A stretch of 55,175 nt of DNA, from NCBI GenBank assembly GCA_030019415.1, contig JASEEX010000010.1, forward strand, positions 1-55,175, in the 5' to 3' direction. The first letter of the stretch is position 1, and the number at the start of each line of letters is the position of its first letter. This document shows, in pieces, positions 1 through 8,361 of the stretch. The stretch comes from Thermodesulfovibrionales bacterium. GTDB lineage: Bacteria > Nitrospirota > Thermodesulfovibrionia > Thermodesulfovibrionales > SM23-35. The notes beneath the pieces were generated by a model. It searched no databases, was not told the origin of the DNA, and worked only from the letters and a program-made list of their open reading frames with translations. A program made the translations under genes and the position numbers.

Positions 1-53
1 TACATGAGGCAACGAATAGTCATTTCGTGTAGATTTTTACGTGAGGCAACAGG
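1..53. repeat. Left copy of 53-bp terminal inverted repeat
   Basis: Bases 1-53 are the exact reverse complement of the last bases of the window (53 of 53 identical, ending at the run before base 54). Inside the repeat a 13-base word (TAC-A/G-TGAGGCAAC) occurs twice, at 1 and 38, a 37-base period. A short hairpin ACGAA/TTCGT with a 7-base loop lies at 12-28. Either a dispersed repeat at which the assembly broke, or a real inverted pair. Confidence 0.9.
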
Positions 54-116
54 GGGGTTTTCATATAAAATTCTGACAAACTCAAATCTAATAAAAAGAC
101 GAGAAAAGGGGACAAA

Positions 117-479
117 ATGGAATACGGTGACCTCATACACGAAATCATCCTTGAGCAGGTAAGGAGAAAGCTTTCGAGGGATTATAAAGAGATAAGTGTG
201 AACAAGCCGGGTGAAAAAAAGGGCGAATACAAAGGCCATTACCCTGATATGATCCTTGGTAACCACGGCATGGTCCTTGCCCTCCTTGAGGTTGAGACAG
301 CAGATAGTATCTCTGAAAAACAGGCCGAGAACTGGGGAAAGCTCTCAGGCCTTGGTGTGAAGTTAATCCTGATGGTTCCTAAGGATATGAAAGTTAAGGC
401 AACAGAGCTACTTTGGTCCAAAGGCCTGATGGGAAAAGTTTCCCTCGGGACATATGAGATTTCTATAACTATGCCTTAG
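117..479 (+). CDS. Small unknown protein, possible PD-(D/E)XK-type fold
   Basis: A 120-residue soluble protein with a purine-rich ribosome site (AAAAGGGG) about 8 bases before the ATG. I do not recognise a named family. The centre (about residues 42-62) reads HYPDMI followed by a loop and LLEVET, an arrangement like the PD...(D/E)xK nuclease core, but the last position is E or T rather than K, so catalytic competence is doubtful. It stands alone on the plus strand, convergent with ybeY only 7 bases away. The nuclease idea is inference from motif order only. It begins shortly after the 53-bp end repeat, so part of its upstream region may lie in repeat sequence. Confidence 0.6.
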   Translation: MEYGDLIHEIILEQVRRKLSRDYKEISVNKPGEKKGEYKGHYPDMILGNHGMVLALLEVETADSISEKQAENWGKLSGLGVKLILMVPKDMKVKATELLWSKGLMGKVSLGTYEISITMP

Positions 480-486
480 CCACTCG

Positions 487-981
487 TTATTCTTTTTGTA
501 ATTTTTCAAGAAGCTCTTGTGTCTTTTTCCGCATCTTTCTTTTTGCATATCCGCCTTTTTCGTGGTCGTGCCCTACAAGGTGGAGAAGTCCATGTATTAA
601 GAGGAGCCCCAGTTCCTCATTAAAGGTGAGATTATGTTCGACTGCCTGTCTCTTTGCCTGATGGAGATTTACGACTATATCACCGAGAAGAAGCTCTGAA
701 GTTCTGAAGTTCTGAAGTTCTGAAGTTGCTGCATTCAAGACTTCTGACCTTCTGCACTTCTGCTCTTTTGGGCTATATTGTGGGAAAGAGAGGACATCTG
801 TGGTTTTATCTACACCGCTGTACTGGCGGTTCAGAATCTTCATCCTCCTGTTATTCACCAAGAGGATGCTGAGTTCAGCTTTGTGCAGCCCGAGTAGATG
901 GAGTGCCTTCCTTAGAAACCTTCTTATTCTCTGTTGATTTACCTTTATTAACCTTTGCTGGTTCCTTATATAGACCTTCAT
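487..981 (-). CDS. ybeY: Endoribonuclease YbeY (16S rRNA maturation)
   Basis: Single-strand-specific, metal-dependent endoribonuclease of rRNA maturation and ribosome quality control, cytoplasmic. The zinc triad H130-x3-H134-x5-H140 (HGLLHLVGHDH) and the upstream TTDVLSFP block near residue 60 are intact. Total length 164 residues; between those blocks sits an insertion of about 20 residues (roughly 76-96) encoded by a run of 8-bp repeats, absent from typical YbeY. The start matches the family N-terminus (MKVYIRN) and overlaps the end of the upstream 7TM-HD gene by 107 bases in another frame. It is the last gene of the phoH-HD-ybeY cluster, a conserved neighbourhood. The repeat number decides the reading frame, so slippage would inactivate it. 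Confidence 0.93.
   Translation of the reverse strand: MKVYIRNQQRLIKVNQQRIRRFLRKALHLLGLHKAELSILLVNNRRMKILNRQYSGVDKTTDVLSFPQYSPKEQKCRRSEVLNAATSELQNFRTSELLLGDIVVNLHQAKRQAVEHNLTFNEELGLLLIHGLLHLVGHDHEKGGYAKRKMRKKTQELLEKLQKE
694..727. repeat. 8-bp tandem repeat inside ybeY
   Basis: The octamer TTCTGAAG is repeated about four times (694-727), followed by looser relatives to about 765 (ACTTCTG words). It is read inside ybeY. Because 8 is not a multiple of 3, loss or gain of one unit shifts the frame. Confidence 0.85.
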
Positions 982-2446
982 CAGTAAAATCGAAACCTGG
1001 ATAGTCTATCCTTTTATGGAATATGCCTGTGAGTATGTAGGTGAAACACTTTTTTACTTCCTGGATATCTTTTAGGGTGAGCTCGCATTCATTAAGCTGG
1101 CCATCGAGGAATATGTGATTTATTATCCTGTCGACAAGAGATGCAATCCTTGACGGTGTTGGATCTGTAAGAACCCTCGATGCCGCCTCAACAGCATCTG
1201 CCATCATCACAAGGGCAGCTACCCGAGTCTGTGGTTTTGGTCCTGGATACCTGTAGTCCTCTTCAGAAGGTAAAACATCTGTTCCCTCTTCCTTAGCCTT
1301 CTGGTAGAAATATGTCATAAGAGATGCGCCATGGTGCTGCTGGATGATATCAATGATAGGTTGGGGAAGTTTGTGTTGCCTTGCAATCTCAACTCCTTCC
1401 TTAACGTGGTTAACTATTATCATACTGCTCATATGAGGAGTTAACCTGTCATGCTTGCTCACCGGGCCACTCTGGTTTTCTACAAAATAATCAGGCATTT
1501 TTACCTTGCCGATATCATGATAATATGAGCTAACCCTTGCGAGGAGAGGGTTTACTCCAACTGCCTCGGCAGCAGATTCTACAAGATTTCCTACTATAAC
1601 GCTGTGATGGTATGTGCCCGGGGCTGTAATCGTGAGGTTCCTCATCACAGGCTGGTTGAGGTCAAGGAGCTCAAGGAGGCTTATGTCAGTCGTAACATTA
1701 AAGGCATACTCGATGATAGGCAATAGCATAAAGACGATTGCAGAGACGCTTATACCCGCAAAGGCTGCGAAGGTCATCGAAGATAAAGCCTTTGTTGTAA
1801 AAAGACTGCCCTCAAATAGAAACAGTATTATTACGGTGAAAACATTAACTGCAAGTACCGAAAACCCTCCCCAGAGGAGTGCCGACCTCTTTTTGCACCT
1901 TATAACACTAAAGGCTGCCGTGAGGCTTCCAACGAAGGCGTAAATAGTATAGGATGCATCATGAAGCCAGAGACCTGTCAGAATGCTTACGGTAAATGAA
2001 AAGGTAATCGCAGTATGGAAGTCGAAAAGAAGGGCGACAAGCATCGCCCCTGCTGGTAAGGGCATCCCGAATACAGCACCCTCGATTGGTATAAAACCTA
2101 TGCCCTTAGAGAGACTGTAGAGCAGATAACTAAAGAGCCTTCCTATTGAGAGGGTAAATACGAGCATAAGGCAGAGGAGCAGTAACATGTTGTAATTTTT
2201 TATGTATGCAGGTTTGTATCGCATTATGTCCTTATAGAGAATGAAGAGCAATACACTCGCTATAAGGAACCCGCCTAACAGTTGTTCTATGTCCAGCCTT
2301 TCCTGTATAGACAGGGCAGAGATGAATCCGGCTATAAGAAGGATAGGTAACTTGAGTATATCCTGTTTGCCGATCCGCAAAAGGACTTTAGGTTTGCTCC
2401 GCCAAAGCCCCCTTTTCACTTCACTCTTAATGATTCCGTTTTTCAT
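875..2446 (-). CDS. Membrane HD-domain phosphodiesterase (PgpH/YqfF type, short form)
   Basis: Integral membrane protein with about seven hydrophobic segments (residues about 30-245) and a C-terminal cytoplasmic HD domain. H280/H281, the HD pair H310-D311 in YYHDIGK and later QQHHG and DAVEAASR elements are metal-site motifs of the 7TM-HD family, whose Firmicute member PgpH hydrolyses cyclic di-AMP. At 523 residues it lacks the large N-terminal extracytoplasmic domain of canonical 7TMR-HDED proteins (700+ residues) and starts straight before the first membrane segment. It lies between phoH (20-base overlap) and ybeY (107-base overlap), the usual order. Substrate here is inferred, not shown. 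Confidence 0.88.
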   Translation of the reverse strand: MKNGIIKSEVKRGLWRSKPKVLLRIGKQDILKLPILLIAGFISALSIQERLDIEQLLGGFLIASVLLFILYKDIMRYKPAYIKNYNMLLLLCLMLVFTLSIGRLFSYLLYSLSKGIGFIPIEGAVFGMPLPAGAMLVALLFDFHTAITFSFTVSILTGLWLHDASYTIYAFVGSLTAAFSVIRCKKRSALLWGGFSVLAVNVFTVIILFLFEGSLFTTKALSSMTFAAFAGISVSAIVFMLLPIIEYAFNVTTDISLLELLDLNQPVMRNLTITAPGTYHHSVIVGNLVESAAEAVGVNPLLARVSSYYHDIGKVKMPDYFVENQSGPVSKHDRLTPHMSSMIIVNHVKEGVEIARQHKLPQPIIDIIQQHHGASLMTYFYQKAKEEGTDVLPSEEDYRYPGPKPQTRVAALVMMADAVEAASRVLTDPTPSRIASLVDRIINHIFLDGQLNECELTLKDIQEVKKCFTYILTGIFHKRIDYPGFDFTDEGLYKEPAKVNKGKSTENKKVSKEGTPSTRAAQS

Positions 2447-3371
2447 ATCTTTCGTATGCCTTTATAATCTCCTGGACGAGTTTGTGCCTTACCACATCTC
2501 TTTCCGAAAAGTATATAAATTTAATTCCTTCAATATCCTTCAGTATCCTTTCTGCCTCTATAAGGCCTGAGGTCTTTCCTGCAGGAAGGTCTATCTGCGT
2601 TATGTCTCCTGTAATAACGGTCTTTGAATTAAACCCAAGCCTCGTAAGGTACATCTTCATCTGCTCTGACGTTGTGTTCTGTGCCTCGTCGAGTATTATA
2701 AAGGAATCATTCAGGGTTCTGCCCCTCATGAAGGCAAGGGGCGCGATCTCTATTACCCCCCGCTCTACAAGTCTGCTCACCTTTTCTGCCTCCACCATAT
2801 CGAAGAGTGCATCGTAGAGTGGTCTCAGATAAGGATGGACCTTCTCGTATATATCTCCAGGAAGAAAACCGAGTCTTTCTCCTGCTTCGACGGCTGGCCT
2901 TGCGAGAACGATCCTGCTTATCTGCTTTTCCAGCAGTGCATTTACAGCCATTGCCATTGCAAGGTAGGTTTTTCCTGTGCCGGCAGGGCCTATACCAATA
3001 ACCATGTCGGAGTCTTTTATAGCTTCTATATATCTCCTTTGAGTCTCTGTTTTTGGTATGATGAATCGTCTTTTTGAGGATACAGGGATATTATTCAAGA
3101 ACAGGTCTTTGAGCGAAGTATGTTCGCCTTCCGATGTAGACTTTATTGCATAACGTATGTCGTCAGGGTTAAGGTTATAACCCTCAGAGCTTATAGATCG
3201 AATATCCTGAATAAATCTTTCTGCCTTTTCTAAGGATTTATCATCTCCCCGTAGAAATATTCTATTCCCTCTCTGAGAGGCTGTAATGCCTAAGGTTTCT
3301 TCTATTACCTTCAGGTTTTTATCAAACCCACCATAGATTAGGCTATATTCCTTTTCGCTGTCAAGTTCAAT
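2427..3371 (-). CDS. phoH: PhoH family ATPase, start codon unusual
   Basis: PhoH-like P-loop ATPase, a cytoplasmic protein linked to RNA metabolism and usually next to ybeY. Walker A GPAGTGKT is at about residues 128-135 and Walker B IILDEAQN about 80 residues later. The first ATG/GTG/TTG in frame is the TTG at 3098, which would remove about 90 residues, yet the frame is open and clearly coding upstream: it encodes the family N-terminal domain (SLIYGGFDKNLKVIEETLGI). Full family length (about 315 residues) is reached at an ATT codon at 3371; an ACG at 3386 lies 5 bases after AGGAG. No standard start exists in this stretch, so the exact start is unresolved. It overlaps the SPOR gene's end region. 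Confidence 0.85.
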   Translation of the reverse strand: MELDSEKEYSLIYGGFDKNLKVIEETLGITASQRGNRIFLRGDDKSLEKAERFIQDIRSISSEGYNLNPDDIRYAIKSTSEGEHTSLKDLFLNNIPVSSKRRFIIPKTETQRRYIEAIKDSDMVIGIGPAGTGKTYLAMAMAVNALLEKQISRIVLARPAVEAGERLGFLPGDIYEKVHPYLRPLYDALFDMVEAEKVSRLVERGVIEIAPLAFMRGRTLNDSFIILDEAQNTTSEQMKMYLTRLGFNSKTVITGDITQIDLPAGKTSGLIEAERILKDIEGIKFIYFSERDVVRHKLVQEIIKAYERYEKRNH

Positions 3372-3373
3372 CT

Positions 3374-3880
3374 CTAAGGTTGACGTATGCTCTCCTGTTC
3401 TGTTTTAAAGGTTATGAATGTCTGCAAACCCTCGGCCTTTTTTATTTTCATGGATAGCATCTCAGCCCCTTTCCTATTACTGAATTCGCCTATCCATACC
3501 TTATAGAGCCTCCCTTTTCTTTTTGACCCTGATGGGGTCACATTTGCCTTGTACCCCTTTTTATCAAGTCTTGTCTTAAGGGCTTCTGCATCAGAGGCAT
3601 CCTTGAATGCACCTACCTGAACTGTGTATACGATCTTTGCTGGTTTCTGGGGCTGATGAGAGTCCCTTGCTGCCTCTTTTTTGGCCTTTACTGTCTCTGT
3701 TTGAAATCTCGCCTCTACAGGCGGGGTATTCATGTCCCGCAGATTCTCTTTAGTTGAGCTTTTCCCAACAAAATAACCGAGTATAAAACTGAGTGAGGAA
3801 GTAACGATTATGGCTGTAATAATAAGCCCTCTGCCAATAATAAAGGCAGATGATTTTTCTTTAAAATCGGTCTTTTTCAT
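3374..3880 (-). CDS. SPOR-domain inner membrane protein
   Basis: A 168-residue single-pass membrane protein: one transmembrane segment at about residues 16-40, a charged linker, and a C-terminal SPOR domain from about residue 88 (YTVQVGAFKDASDAEAL). SPOR domains bind denuded peptidoglycan glycan at the division septum, so a role in cell division or wall remodelling is likely. The topology (short cytoplasmic N-terminus, periplasmic SPOR) matches FtsN/DedD-like proteins, though it is smaller than FtsN. Its ATG overlaps the queA stop by ATGA, so it is translationally coupled to queA. Confidence 0.88.
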   Translation of the reverse strand: MKKTDFKEKSSAFIIGRGLIITAIIVTSSLSFILGYFVGKSSTKENLRDMNTPPVEARFQTETVKAKKEAARDSHQPQKPAKIVYTVQVGAFKDASDAEALKTRLDKKGYKANVTPSGSKRKGRLYKVWIGEFSNRKGAEMLSMKIKKAEGLQTFITFKTEQESIRQP

Positions 3881-4884
3881 AAAATAAGCATAGCATCACC
3901 ATAAGAAAAAAATCTATATTTCGCTGCAATAGCCCCTTCATAAGACTTCTTCAATTTTTCCCAGCCACAGAGGGCAGATGTGAGCATGAGGGGAGTAGAC
4001 CTGGGAAGGTGAAAGTTCGTGATTAAAGAGTCAACGACCCTGAAACTGTATCCAGGGTATATAAAGATGTCTGTCTTTCCCTTAAATCTTCCGTTTTGAG
4101 AAGTCAGACTGGATCTGCCGCTCATAAACCCCTCTATTGCCCTCGTTGTTGTGGTTCCCACTGAAATAATCTTTTTGCCTGATTCCTTAATCTTTTTAAT
4201 TTCAGAGATGAGCCCATCATCTATCTCAAAGTACTCAGGGTCCATAAAATGTTCTTCCACATTTTTGCTCCTTATCGGTCTGAATGTGCCTATGCCGACA
4301 TGCAGAGTCAGTTCTCTCACAACTATACCTTTTGAGATAATCTCCTTAAGTAATCTCTCCGTAAAGTGGAGACCTGCTGTAGGGGCTGCTATGGAGCCTT
4401 CTTCCTTCGCATATACGGTCTGGTATCTTTCTTTGTCTGACTCATCGGGCAGACGCCTGATGTATGGCGGAAGGGGCATACTACCGCATTTCCAGATAAT
4501 ATCCATGAAATCTCCAGAACACTGGAAATTTGCAGTCTTCCCATCATAAAGCTCCACCTGTAGTTCCTCCGAAATCCTCAGCGTTCCTGTAAACCTTCCT
4601 TCTGAGAGCACCTCCCACACATTGTCTTCCTTCTCTTTAACGAGAAGGATACTCACTCTGCCCCCGGTCTTTTTATATCCCGTGAGCCCTGCAGGAAAGA
4701 CCTTTGTGTTGTTTATAAGAAGCAAGTCTCCAGGGTCAAGATATGCGGGAAGGTCAGAAAACCTTCTGTGCTCAACCATACCATCCCTGTGGAGCACAAG
4801 AAGTCTTGATCTGTCCCGTTCTTTTAAAGGCCTTCTGGCAATCAGTTCTTTCGGAAGAAAAAAGTCAAAATCAGCGACCTTCAT
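3877..4884 (-). CDS. queA: S-adenosylmethionine:tRNA ribosyltransferase-isomerase QueA
   Basis: Converts 7-aminomethyl-7-deazaguanine in tRNA to epoxyqueuosine using the ribosyl group of SAM. The 335-residue frame starts MKVADFDFFLPKELIA, the family N-terminus, and contains GDLLLINNTKVFPA, GSIAAPTAGLHFT and ITNFHLPRSTPLML, all signature blocks. I chose the ATG at 4884 rather than the longer frame to 5010 because the extra 42 residues are not QueA-like and overlap the upstream gene. It overlaps the end of the SpoIID-like gene by 14 bases. The next pathway enzyme, queH, lies three genes upstream in the same run, so the queuosine end steps are co-encoded. Confidence 0.95.
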   Translation of the reverse strand: MKVADFDFFLPKELIARRPLKERDRSRLLVLHRDGMVEHRRFSDLPAYLDPGDLLLINNTKVFPAGLTGYKKTGGRVSILLVKEKEDNVWEVLSEGRFTGTLRISEELQVELYDGKTANFQCSGDFMDIIWKCGSMPLPPYIRRLPDESDKERYQTVYAKEEGSIAAPTAGLHFTERLLKEIISKGIVVRELTLHVGIGTFRPIRSKNVEEHFMDPEYFEIDDGLISEIKKIKESGKKIISVGTTTTRAIEGFMSGRSSLTSQNGRFKGKTDIFIYPGYSFRVVDSLITNFHLPRSTPLMLTSALCGWEKLKKSYEGAIAAKYRFFSYGDAMLIL

Positions 4885-5899
4885 ACGGCTGTATCGTTGT
4901 CCCTGGATAAAAGAAGGATAGGATCTCTTTATAATTTTTCCCTTCCCGTGCCATCTGAAGGGCACTCCACTGGCAGAGGCCGACGCCATGGCCGTAGCCT
5001 TTTCCTTCAAAGATCATCGAGTCCCCGTCCTGTTTAATTGTGAAGTTGGTGCTCGGAAGGCGGCTCCAGCCAAGGGCCTTTCTGAGGTCTGTGGCCTTAA
5101 TAGTGGTTATCCCGGAATCATTTACTATGGTGAGCTCTTTAACTCTCTTTGTTGAGGTATAGGATTTTATTGATATCTCTTTGATCTCTGATAAGTTTAA
5201 TGCTTTTTCGATCTCTGCAAGTTTAATCCCCCTTTCCCAGATCCAGTATGGAGATATCTCACAATTCGACTCAACAGATCTGAGATAGGGATAACTCTTT
5301 CCAAAGACATCCTCGGGGTTCTCTGTCTTTCCACCAGATGTTGAATGATAAAAGGCCTCTATAGGGCTGCCGTTAAAGGTGAGTATTTCACTGCTTGTTT
5401 CTGCAACAGCATGTGCCACCTTTGTATCAGAATTATTGCCCTTATAAACCTGATGAAAGACAGAAGACGTGATATGGTATAAGGAGCCTCCGTTTATCTC
5501 TTTCTGATATGCAGCATATGTCCTTGATATAACAGCCTGTGCCTTAAGTGCCTCCATCTCCCAGTTTGAACCAACTTCTGCCATAACAACACCTTTGACA
5601 TAATCTTCCATCGGGAGTTCGTTTATGAGATAGAGTCCGCTGTCACCTTTCCATACCTCGATGTTACCACTATGGCAAGAACCCATTACGAGAAAATCTC
5701 CTTTCATACTTCCCAGCTTCTCAATCTTCTCGTCCTTTGCAGGGATTTTAGGATATGCTTCATTTACAATAAGCACCTTTATGGTAGTCTCAGCGAAAGC
5801 AGTGAAAAGTGAAAAGTGAAAAGTGAAAAGTGAAAAAAAGAAGAAGATAAAAAATTTCTTTAACTTTGAACTCTTAACTTTGAACTTTGAACTTTCCAT
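4871..5899 (-). CDS. SpoIID/LytB-domain exported protein
   Basis: Exported 342-residue protein with a SpoIID/LytB domain, the family of lytic transglycosylases that cleave denuded glycan during sporulation or division. Seen motifs include YVKGVVMAEVGSNWEMEALK, AQAVISRTYAAY, AFYHSTSGGKTENPEDVFG and the C-terminal GKGYGHGVGLCQWSALQMA. The ATG at 5899 overlaps the upstream stop (TAATG) and follows GGAAGGAAG. Residues 1-37 form a signal peptide whose hydrophobic core (FSLFTFHFSLFTAFA) is encoded by a heptanucleotide repeat. In non-sporulating bacteria such proteins act in division or cell-wall turnover; that role is inferred. It is coupled with the downstream queA. Confidence 0.9.
   Translation of the reverse strand: MESSKFKVKSSKLKKFFIFFFFSLFTFHFSLFTAFAETTIKVLIVNEAYPKIPAKDEKIEKLGSMKGDFLVMGSCHSGNIEVWKGDSGLYLINELPMEDYVKGVVMAEVGSNWEMEALKAQAVISRTYAAYQKEINGGSLYHITSSVFHQVYKGNNSDTKVAHAVAETSSEILTFNGSPIEAFYHSTSGGKTENPEDVFGKSYPYLRSVESNCEISPYWIWERGIKLAEIEKALNLSEIKEISIKSYTSTKRVKELTIVNDSGITTIKATDLRKALGWSRLPSTNFTIKQDGDSMIFEGKGYGHGVGLCQWSALQMAREGKNYKEILSFFYPGTTIQPYEGR
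5801..5836. repeat. Heptamer repeat encoding a signal-peptide core
   Basis: AGTGAAA is repeated about five times in a row. It is read on the minus strand as the hydrophobic core of the SpoIID-like signal peptide; a second AACTTTG run (5871-5895) encodes the charged N-region. Similar heptamers occur between genes at 6129-6162, 9695-9724 and 24135-24168. Confidence 0.88.
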
Positions 5900-6126
5900 T
5901 ACTTCCTTCCTATGAGCCAGAAAAGAAGGGTCAGTATTATGCTTAAGAGTATACATGTAGCTAATGGAAAATAAAAGGTGAAATTCTTCTTCTGGATCAG
6001 GATGTCACCAGGAAGTCTTCCGAGCCAAGGGATCTTCCCTGAGAGAAGAAATAGCCCGCCAACAGCGGCGATTACGATGCCGAGGAGTATGAGGAATTTG
6101 CCTATATATTGAATACCATCAGCCAT
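5899..6126 (-). CDS. DUF2905 family small membrane protein
   Basis: A 75-residue protein with two transmembrane segments (about 8-28 and 50-71) separated by a conserved short loop, PWLGRLPGDILIQKKNFTFYFP cut here as GRLPGDI and NFTFYFP. This matches the DUF2905 family of unknown function found widely next to ruvB and queA in anaerobes. It sits between queH and the SpoIID-like gene, with a TAATG overlap downstream. No reaction is known; a membrane-integrity role cannot be inferred from sequence. Confidence 0.88.
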   Translation of the reverse strand: MADGIQYIGKFLILLGIVIAAVGGLFLLSGKIPWLGRLPGDILIQKKNFTFYFPLATCILLSIILTLLFWLIGRK

Positions 6127-6142
6127 TTTTAACTTTTAACTC

Positions 6143-6712
6143 TTAACTTTTAACTCTCTTTAGGTATCTCTCCATTTCCGAAAATACACACCCACAGTAT
6201 TTCTGCCGGTAAAGTCCGAGCTCTCTCGAGAGACTGATGCCGGCCTTCCATCCCTCCCTGAAGTCTTCAAGATAGAAGGGTATGGAATATCTCTTCCCCA
6301 TCTCCTGACCTATATTTGTTATCATATCAAACTTCTGATAAGGACTTACAAGAAGAGAAGTTGTAAAGCCGTCAAGCCCCATCTTTTTTGCAGTCTTTGC
6401 TGCCTCTTCAAGCCTCATAGAGTAGCAAATAATGCACCTGTCATCCTCCCTGTTTACCCCGTAGGAATGAATTCCAACGGGGTTTACCACTGCCCTGAGG
6501 AACTCCTTCAGGCCATAGTGGTCAGTATATTCTATATCCAGACTCCACACTTTCTGGAGCCTTTGTACAGACTCAAGGCGCATCTGATACTCAGTATAGG
6601 GATGGATATTAGGATTAAGCCAGAGCCCTTTTACATCAATACCTTTTGAGAAGAGTCTCTTTAGGGGATATAAACTGCAATTAGCGCAGCAGATGTGCAT
6701 TAAGAGTTTCAT
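6143..6712 (-). CDS. queH: Epoxyqueuosine reductase QueH
   Basis: Reduces epoxyqueuosine to queuosine in tRNA, the last step of the pathway, replacing the cobalamin-dependent QueG in many anaerobes. Cysteine pairs expected to bind an iron-sulfur cluster and iron are present: HICCANCS at residues 7-14, DRCIICYSMRLEEAA near 91, and YCGCVFSEMERYL at the C-terminus. Length (189 residues) is normal. It is three genes upstream of queA in the same minus-strand run. The C-terminal codons and stop fall in a heptamer repeat (TTAACTC/TTTTAAC at 6129-6162). Confidence 0.93.
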   Translation of the reverse strand: MKLLMHICCANCSLYPLKRLFSKGIDVKGLWLNPNIHPYTEYQMRLESVQRLQKVWSLDIEYTDHYGLKEFLRAVVNPVGIHSYGVNREDDRCIICYSMRLEEAAKTAKKMGLDGFTTSLLVSPYQKFDMITNIGQEMGKRYSIPFYLEDFREGWKAGISLSRELGLYRQKYCGCVFSEMERYLKRVKS

Positions 6713-6733
6713 CTAACTAACCAGCTTTTAGCA

Positions 6734-7774
6734 TCAGAACAACCCCTTTGGAAGACTCATCCCGAAATGTTGATAGGCACTTCTTGTGGCCTGTCTGCCG
6801 CGAGGGGTTCTTTCGATGAGGCCTTCCTGTAAGAGATAAGGTTCATAGACATCTTCGATGGTCTCCTTATCTTCCCTTAATGAGGCTGCAATAGTTTCAA
6901 TCCCAACAGGGCCTCCATTGTATTTCTCTATTATTATCAGAAGAAGTTTTCTGTCCATCTCATCAAGCCCCTTTTCATCAACATCGAGGGAACGAAGGGA
7001 ACTCTTTGTAATATCGAGGTTGATTTTTCCATCACCTTTCACCTGAGCAAAATCCCTGACCCTTCTTAAAAGCCTATTTGCTATCCTCGGGGTGCCCCTT
7101 GAGCGACGGGCTATCTCGAATGCAGCATCATCCCCGATCTCTGTCTTCAGTATCCGGGATGAACGGAGGACTATCTTCTGGAGCTCCTCAGGTGAATAGA
7201 ACTCGAGCCTGTTTATTACGCCGAACCTCTCCCTCAGGGGGGATGTGAGGAGGCCTGTCCTTGTTGTAGCTCCTATGAGAGTAAACTTCGGAAGGTTTAA
7301 TTTTAGTGTTCTCGCACTCGGCCCCTGTCCTATGATGATATCGAGCTGATAGTCTTCCATCGCCGGGTAGAGTATCTCTTCCACTATCCTCGGCAATCTG
7401 TGAATCTCATCTATGAAGAGGATGTCAAGGTCAGAGAGGTTCGTGAGTATGGCGGCAAGATCGCCAGGTCTTTCAAGTACCGGTCCTGATGTCTTCTTTA
7501 TATTCACCCTCAATTCTGTCGCTATTATATAGGCGAGGGTTGTCTTTCCAAGACCGGGTGGGCCATAGAACAGGACATGATCGAGAGGCTCTTTTCTCTT
7601 GCCTGTTGCTTCTATAAATATCTTGAGATTCTCCTTAATCTTATCCTGACCGATGAATTCATCAAAGGACCTTGGCCTCAGGGTGAGTTCAAAAGCTAAT
7701 TCATCTCCTCCGCCTGAGGCGGATAAGGTGGAAGGGATATCAGGATTCACTGTCCTATCATCTATTTTTTTCAA
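6734..7774 (-). CDS. ruvB: Holliday junction branch-migration ATPase RuvB
   Basis: Hexameric AAA+ motor that drives branch migration of Holliday junctions with RuvA. Walker A GPPGLGKT is at residues 71-78, Walker [11 protein letters not shown] near 120, sensor region [11 protein letters not shown], arginine finger LRERFG, and a C-terminal winged helix ending [17 protein letters not shown]. Length 346 is normal. A small insertion SASGGG near residue 18-23 is encoded by a 15-base palindrome also found in ruvA. It overlaps ruvA by 17 bases. Confidence 0.97.
   Translation of the reverse strand: MKKIDDRTVNPDIPSTLSASGGGDELAFELTLRPRSFDEFIGQDKIKENLKIFIEATGKRKEPLDHVLFYGPPGLGKTTLAYIIATELRVNIKKTSGPVLERPGDLAAILTNLSDLDILFIDEIHRLPRIVEEILYPAMEDYQLDIIIGQGPSARTLKLNLPKFTLIGATTRTGLLTSPLRERFGVINRLEFYSPEELQKIVLRSSRILKTEIGDDAAFEIARRSRGTPRIANRLLRRVRDFAQVKGDGKINLDITKSSLRSLDVDEKGLDEMDRKLLLIIIEKYNGGPVGIETIAASLREDKETIEDVYEPYLLQEGLIERTPRGRQATRSAYQHFGMSLPKGLF
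7709..7723. repeat. 15-base palindrome inside ruvB
   Basis: TCCGCCTGAGGCGGA, a perfect 6-bp stem with a 3-base loop, read as SASGG in RuvB. Confidence 0.8.
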
Positions 7775-8354
7775 TTACTTCACCAGTAAGGTATTTTAAT
7801 GCCTCCTTAAGGAGTTTCTCAATGTCATTGTATCCACCTGAGGCGGATTTTCTGTATGCCTTTTCCAGAGACTCCTGTGCAACAGATTTTTTATATCCGA
7901 GATTAATAAGTGCAGAAAGGGTGTCTTCGAATGTCCTGTCCTTCGTTTCTTTTGCTGGAAGCTTCTCCCTGAGCTCAAGGATTAATCTATGTGCAGTCTT
8001 TTTCCCAAGGCCTGGTATCCTGCATAGCATTGCAACGTCTTCTGTCTCTATTGCATGGAGGAGGTCATTATGAGAAATTCCAGAGAGTATGTTTAGAGCC
8101 ATCTTTGGGCCTATGCCTGTAATGCCGAGGAGGGTGAGGAAGATCTTTTTCTCATTCTCTGATGTAAAGCCATAAAGCTGAAGTGAGCCTTCACGTACAT
8201 GGGTATAGATCTGGAAAAAAACATCATTACCCTCTTCGGGAAGAATAGAAAAGATGTTTAAAGGTACATTTATGTGGTACCCGACACCGCAGACCTCAAC
8301 AATAATGTGGTCGGGTTTCTTATAGATAAGTTTTCCCCTTAACGAGCCTATCAT
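7758..8354 (-). CDS. ruvA: Holliday junction DNA helicase RuvA
   Basis: Tetrameric junction-binding subunit of RuvAB. N-terminal OB domain begins [21 protein letters not shown], followed by two helix-hairpin-helix motifs ([18 protein letters not shown] about 91 and [20 protein letters not shown] about 124) and a C-terminal domain that contacts RuvB ([19 protein letters not shown]). At 198 residues it is of normal length. Just before the last helix, the residues SASGG near 172 are encoded by a near copy of the palindrome that also sits in ruvB. It overlaps ruvB by 17 bases and follows ruvC by 7. Confidence 0.97.
   Translation of the reverse strand: MIGSLRGKLIYKKPDHIIVEVCGVGYHINVPLNIFSILPEEGNDVFFQIYTHVREGSLQLYGFTSENEKKIFLTLLGITGIGPKMALNILSGISHNDLLHAIETEDVAMLCRIPGLGKKTAHRLILELREKLPAKETKDRTFEDTLSALINLGYKKSVAQESLEKAYRKSASGGYNDIEKLLKEALKYLTGEVIEKNR
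7833..7847. repeat. 15-base palindrome inside ruvA
   Basis: TCCACCTGAGGCGGA, one mismatch from the ruvB copy at 7709-7723; read as SASGG in RuvA. Confidence 0.8.
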
Positions 8355-8361
8355 AAATTAG

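Noticed and set aside
1-53. CRISPR array from the 37-base period
   Set aside because: Only two partial copies of a 13-base word; no third repeat, no cas gene. Kept as a repeat only.
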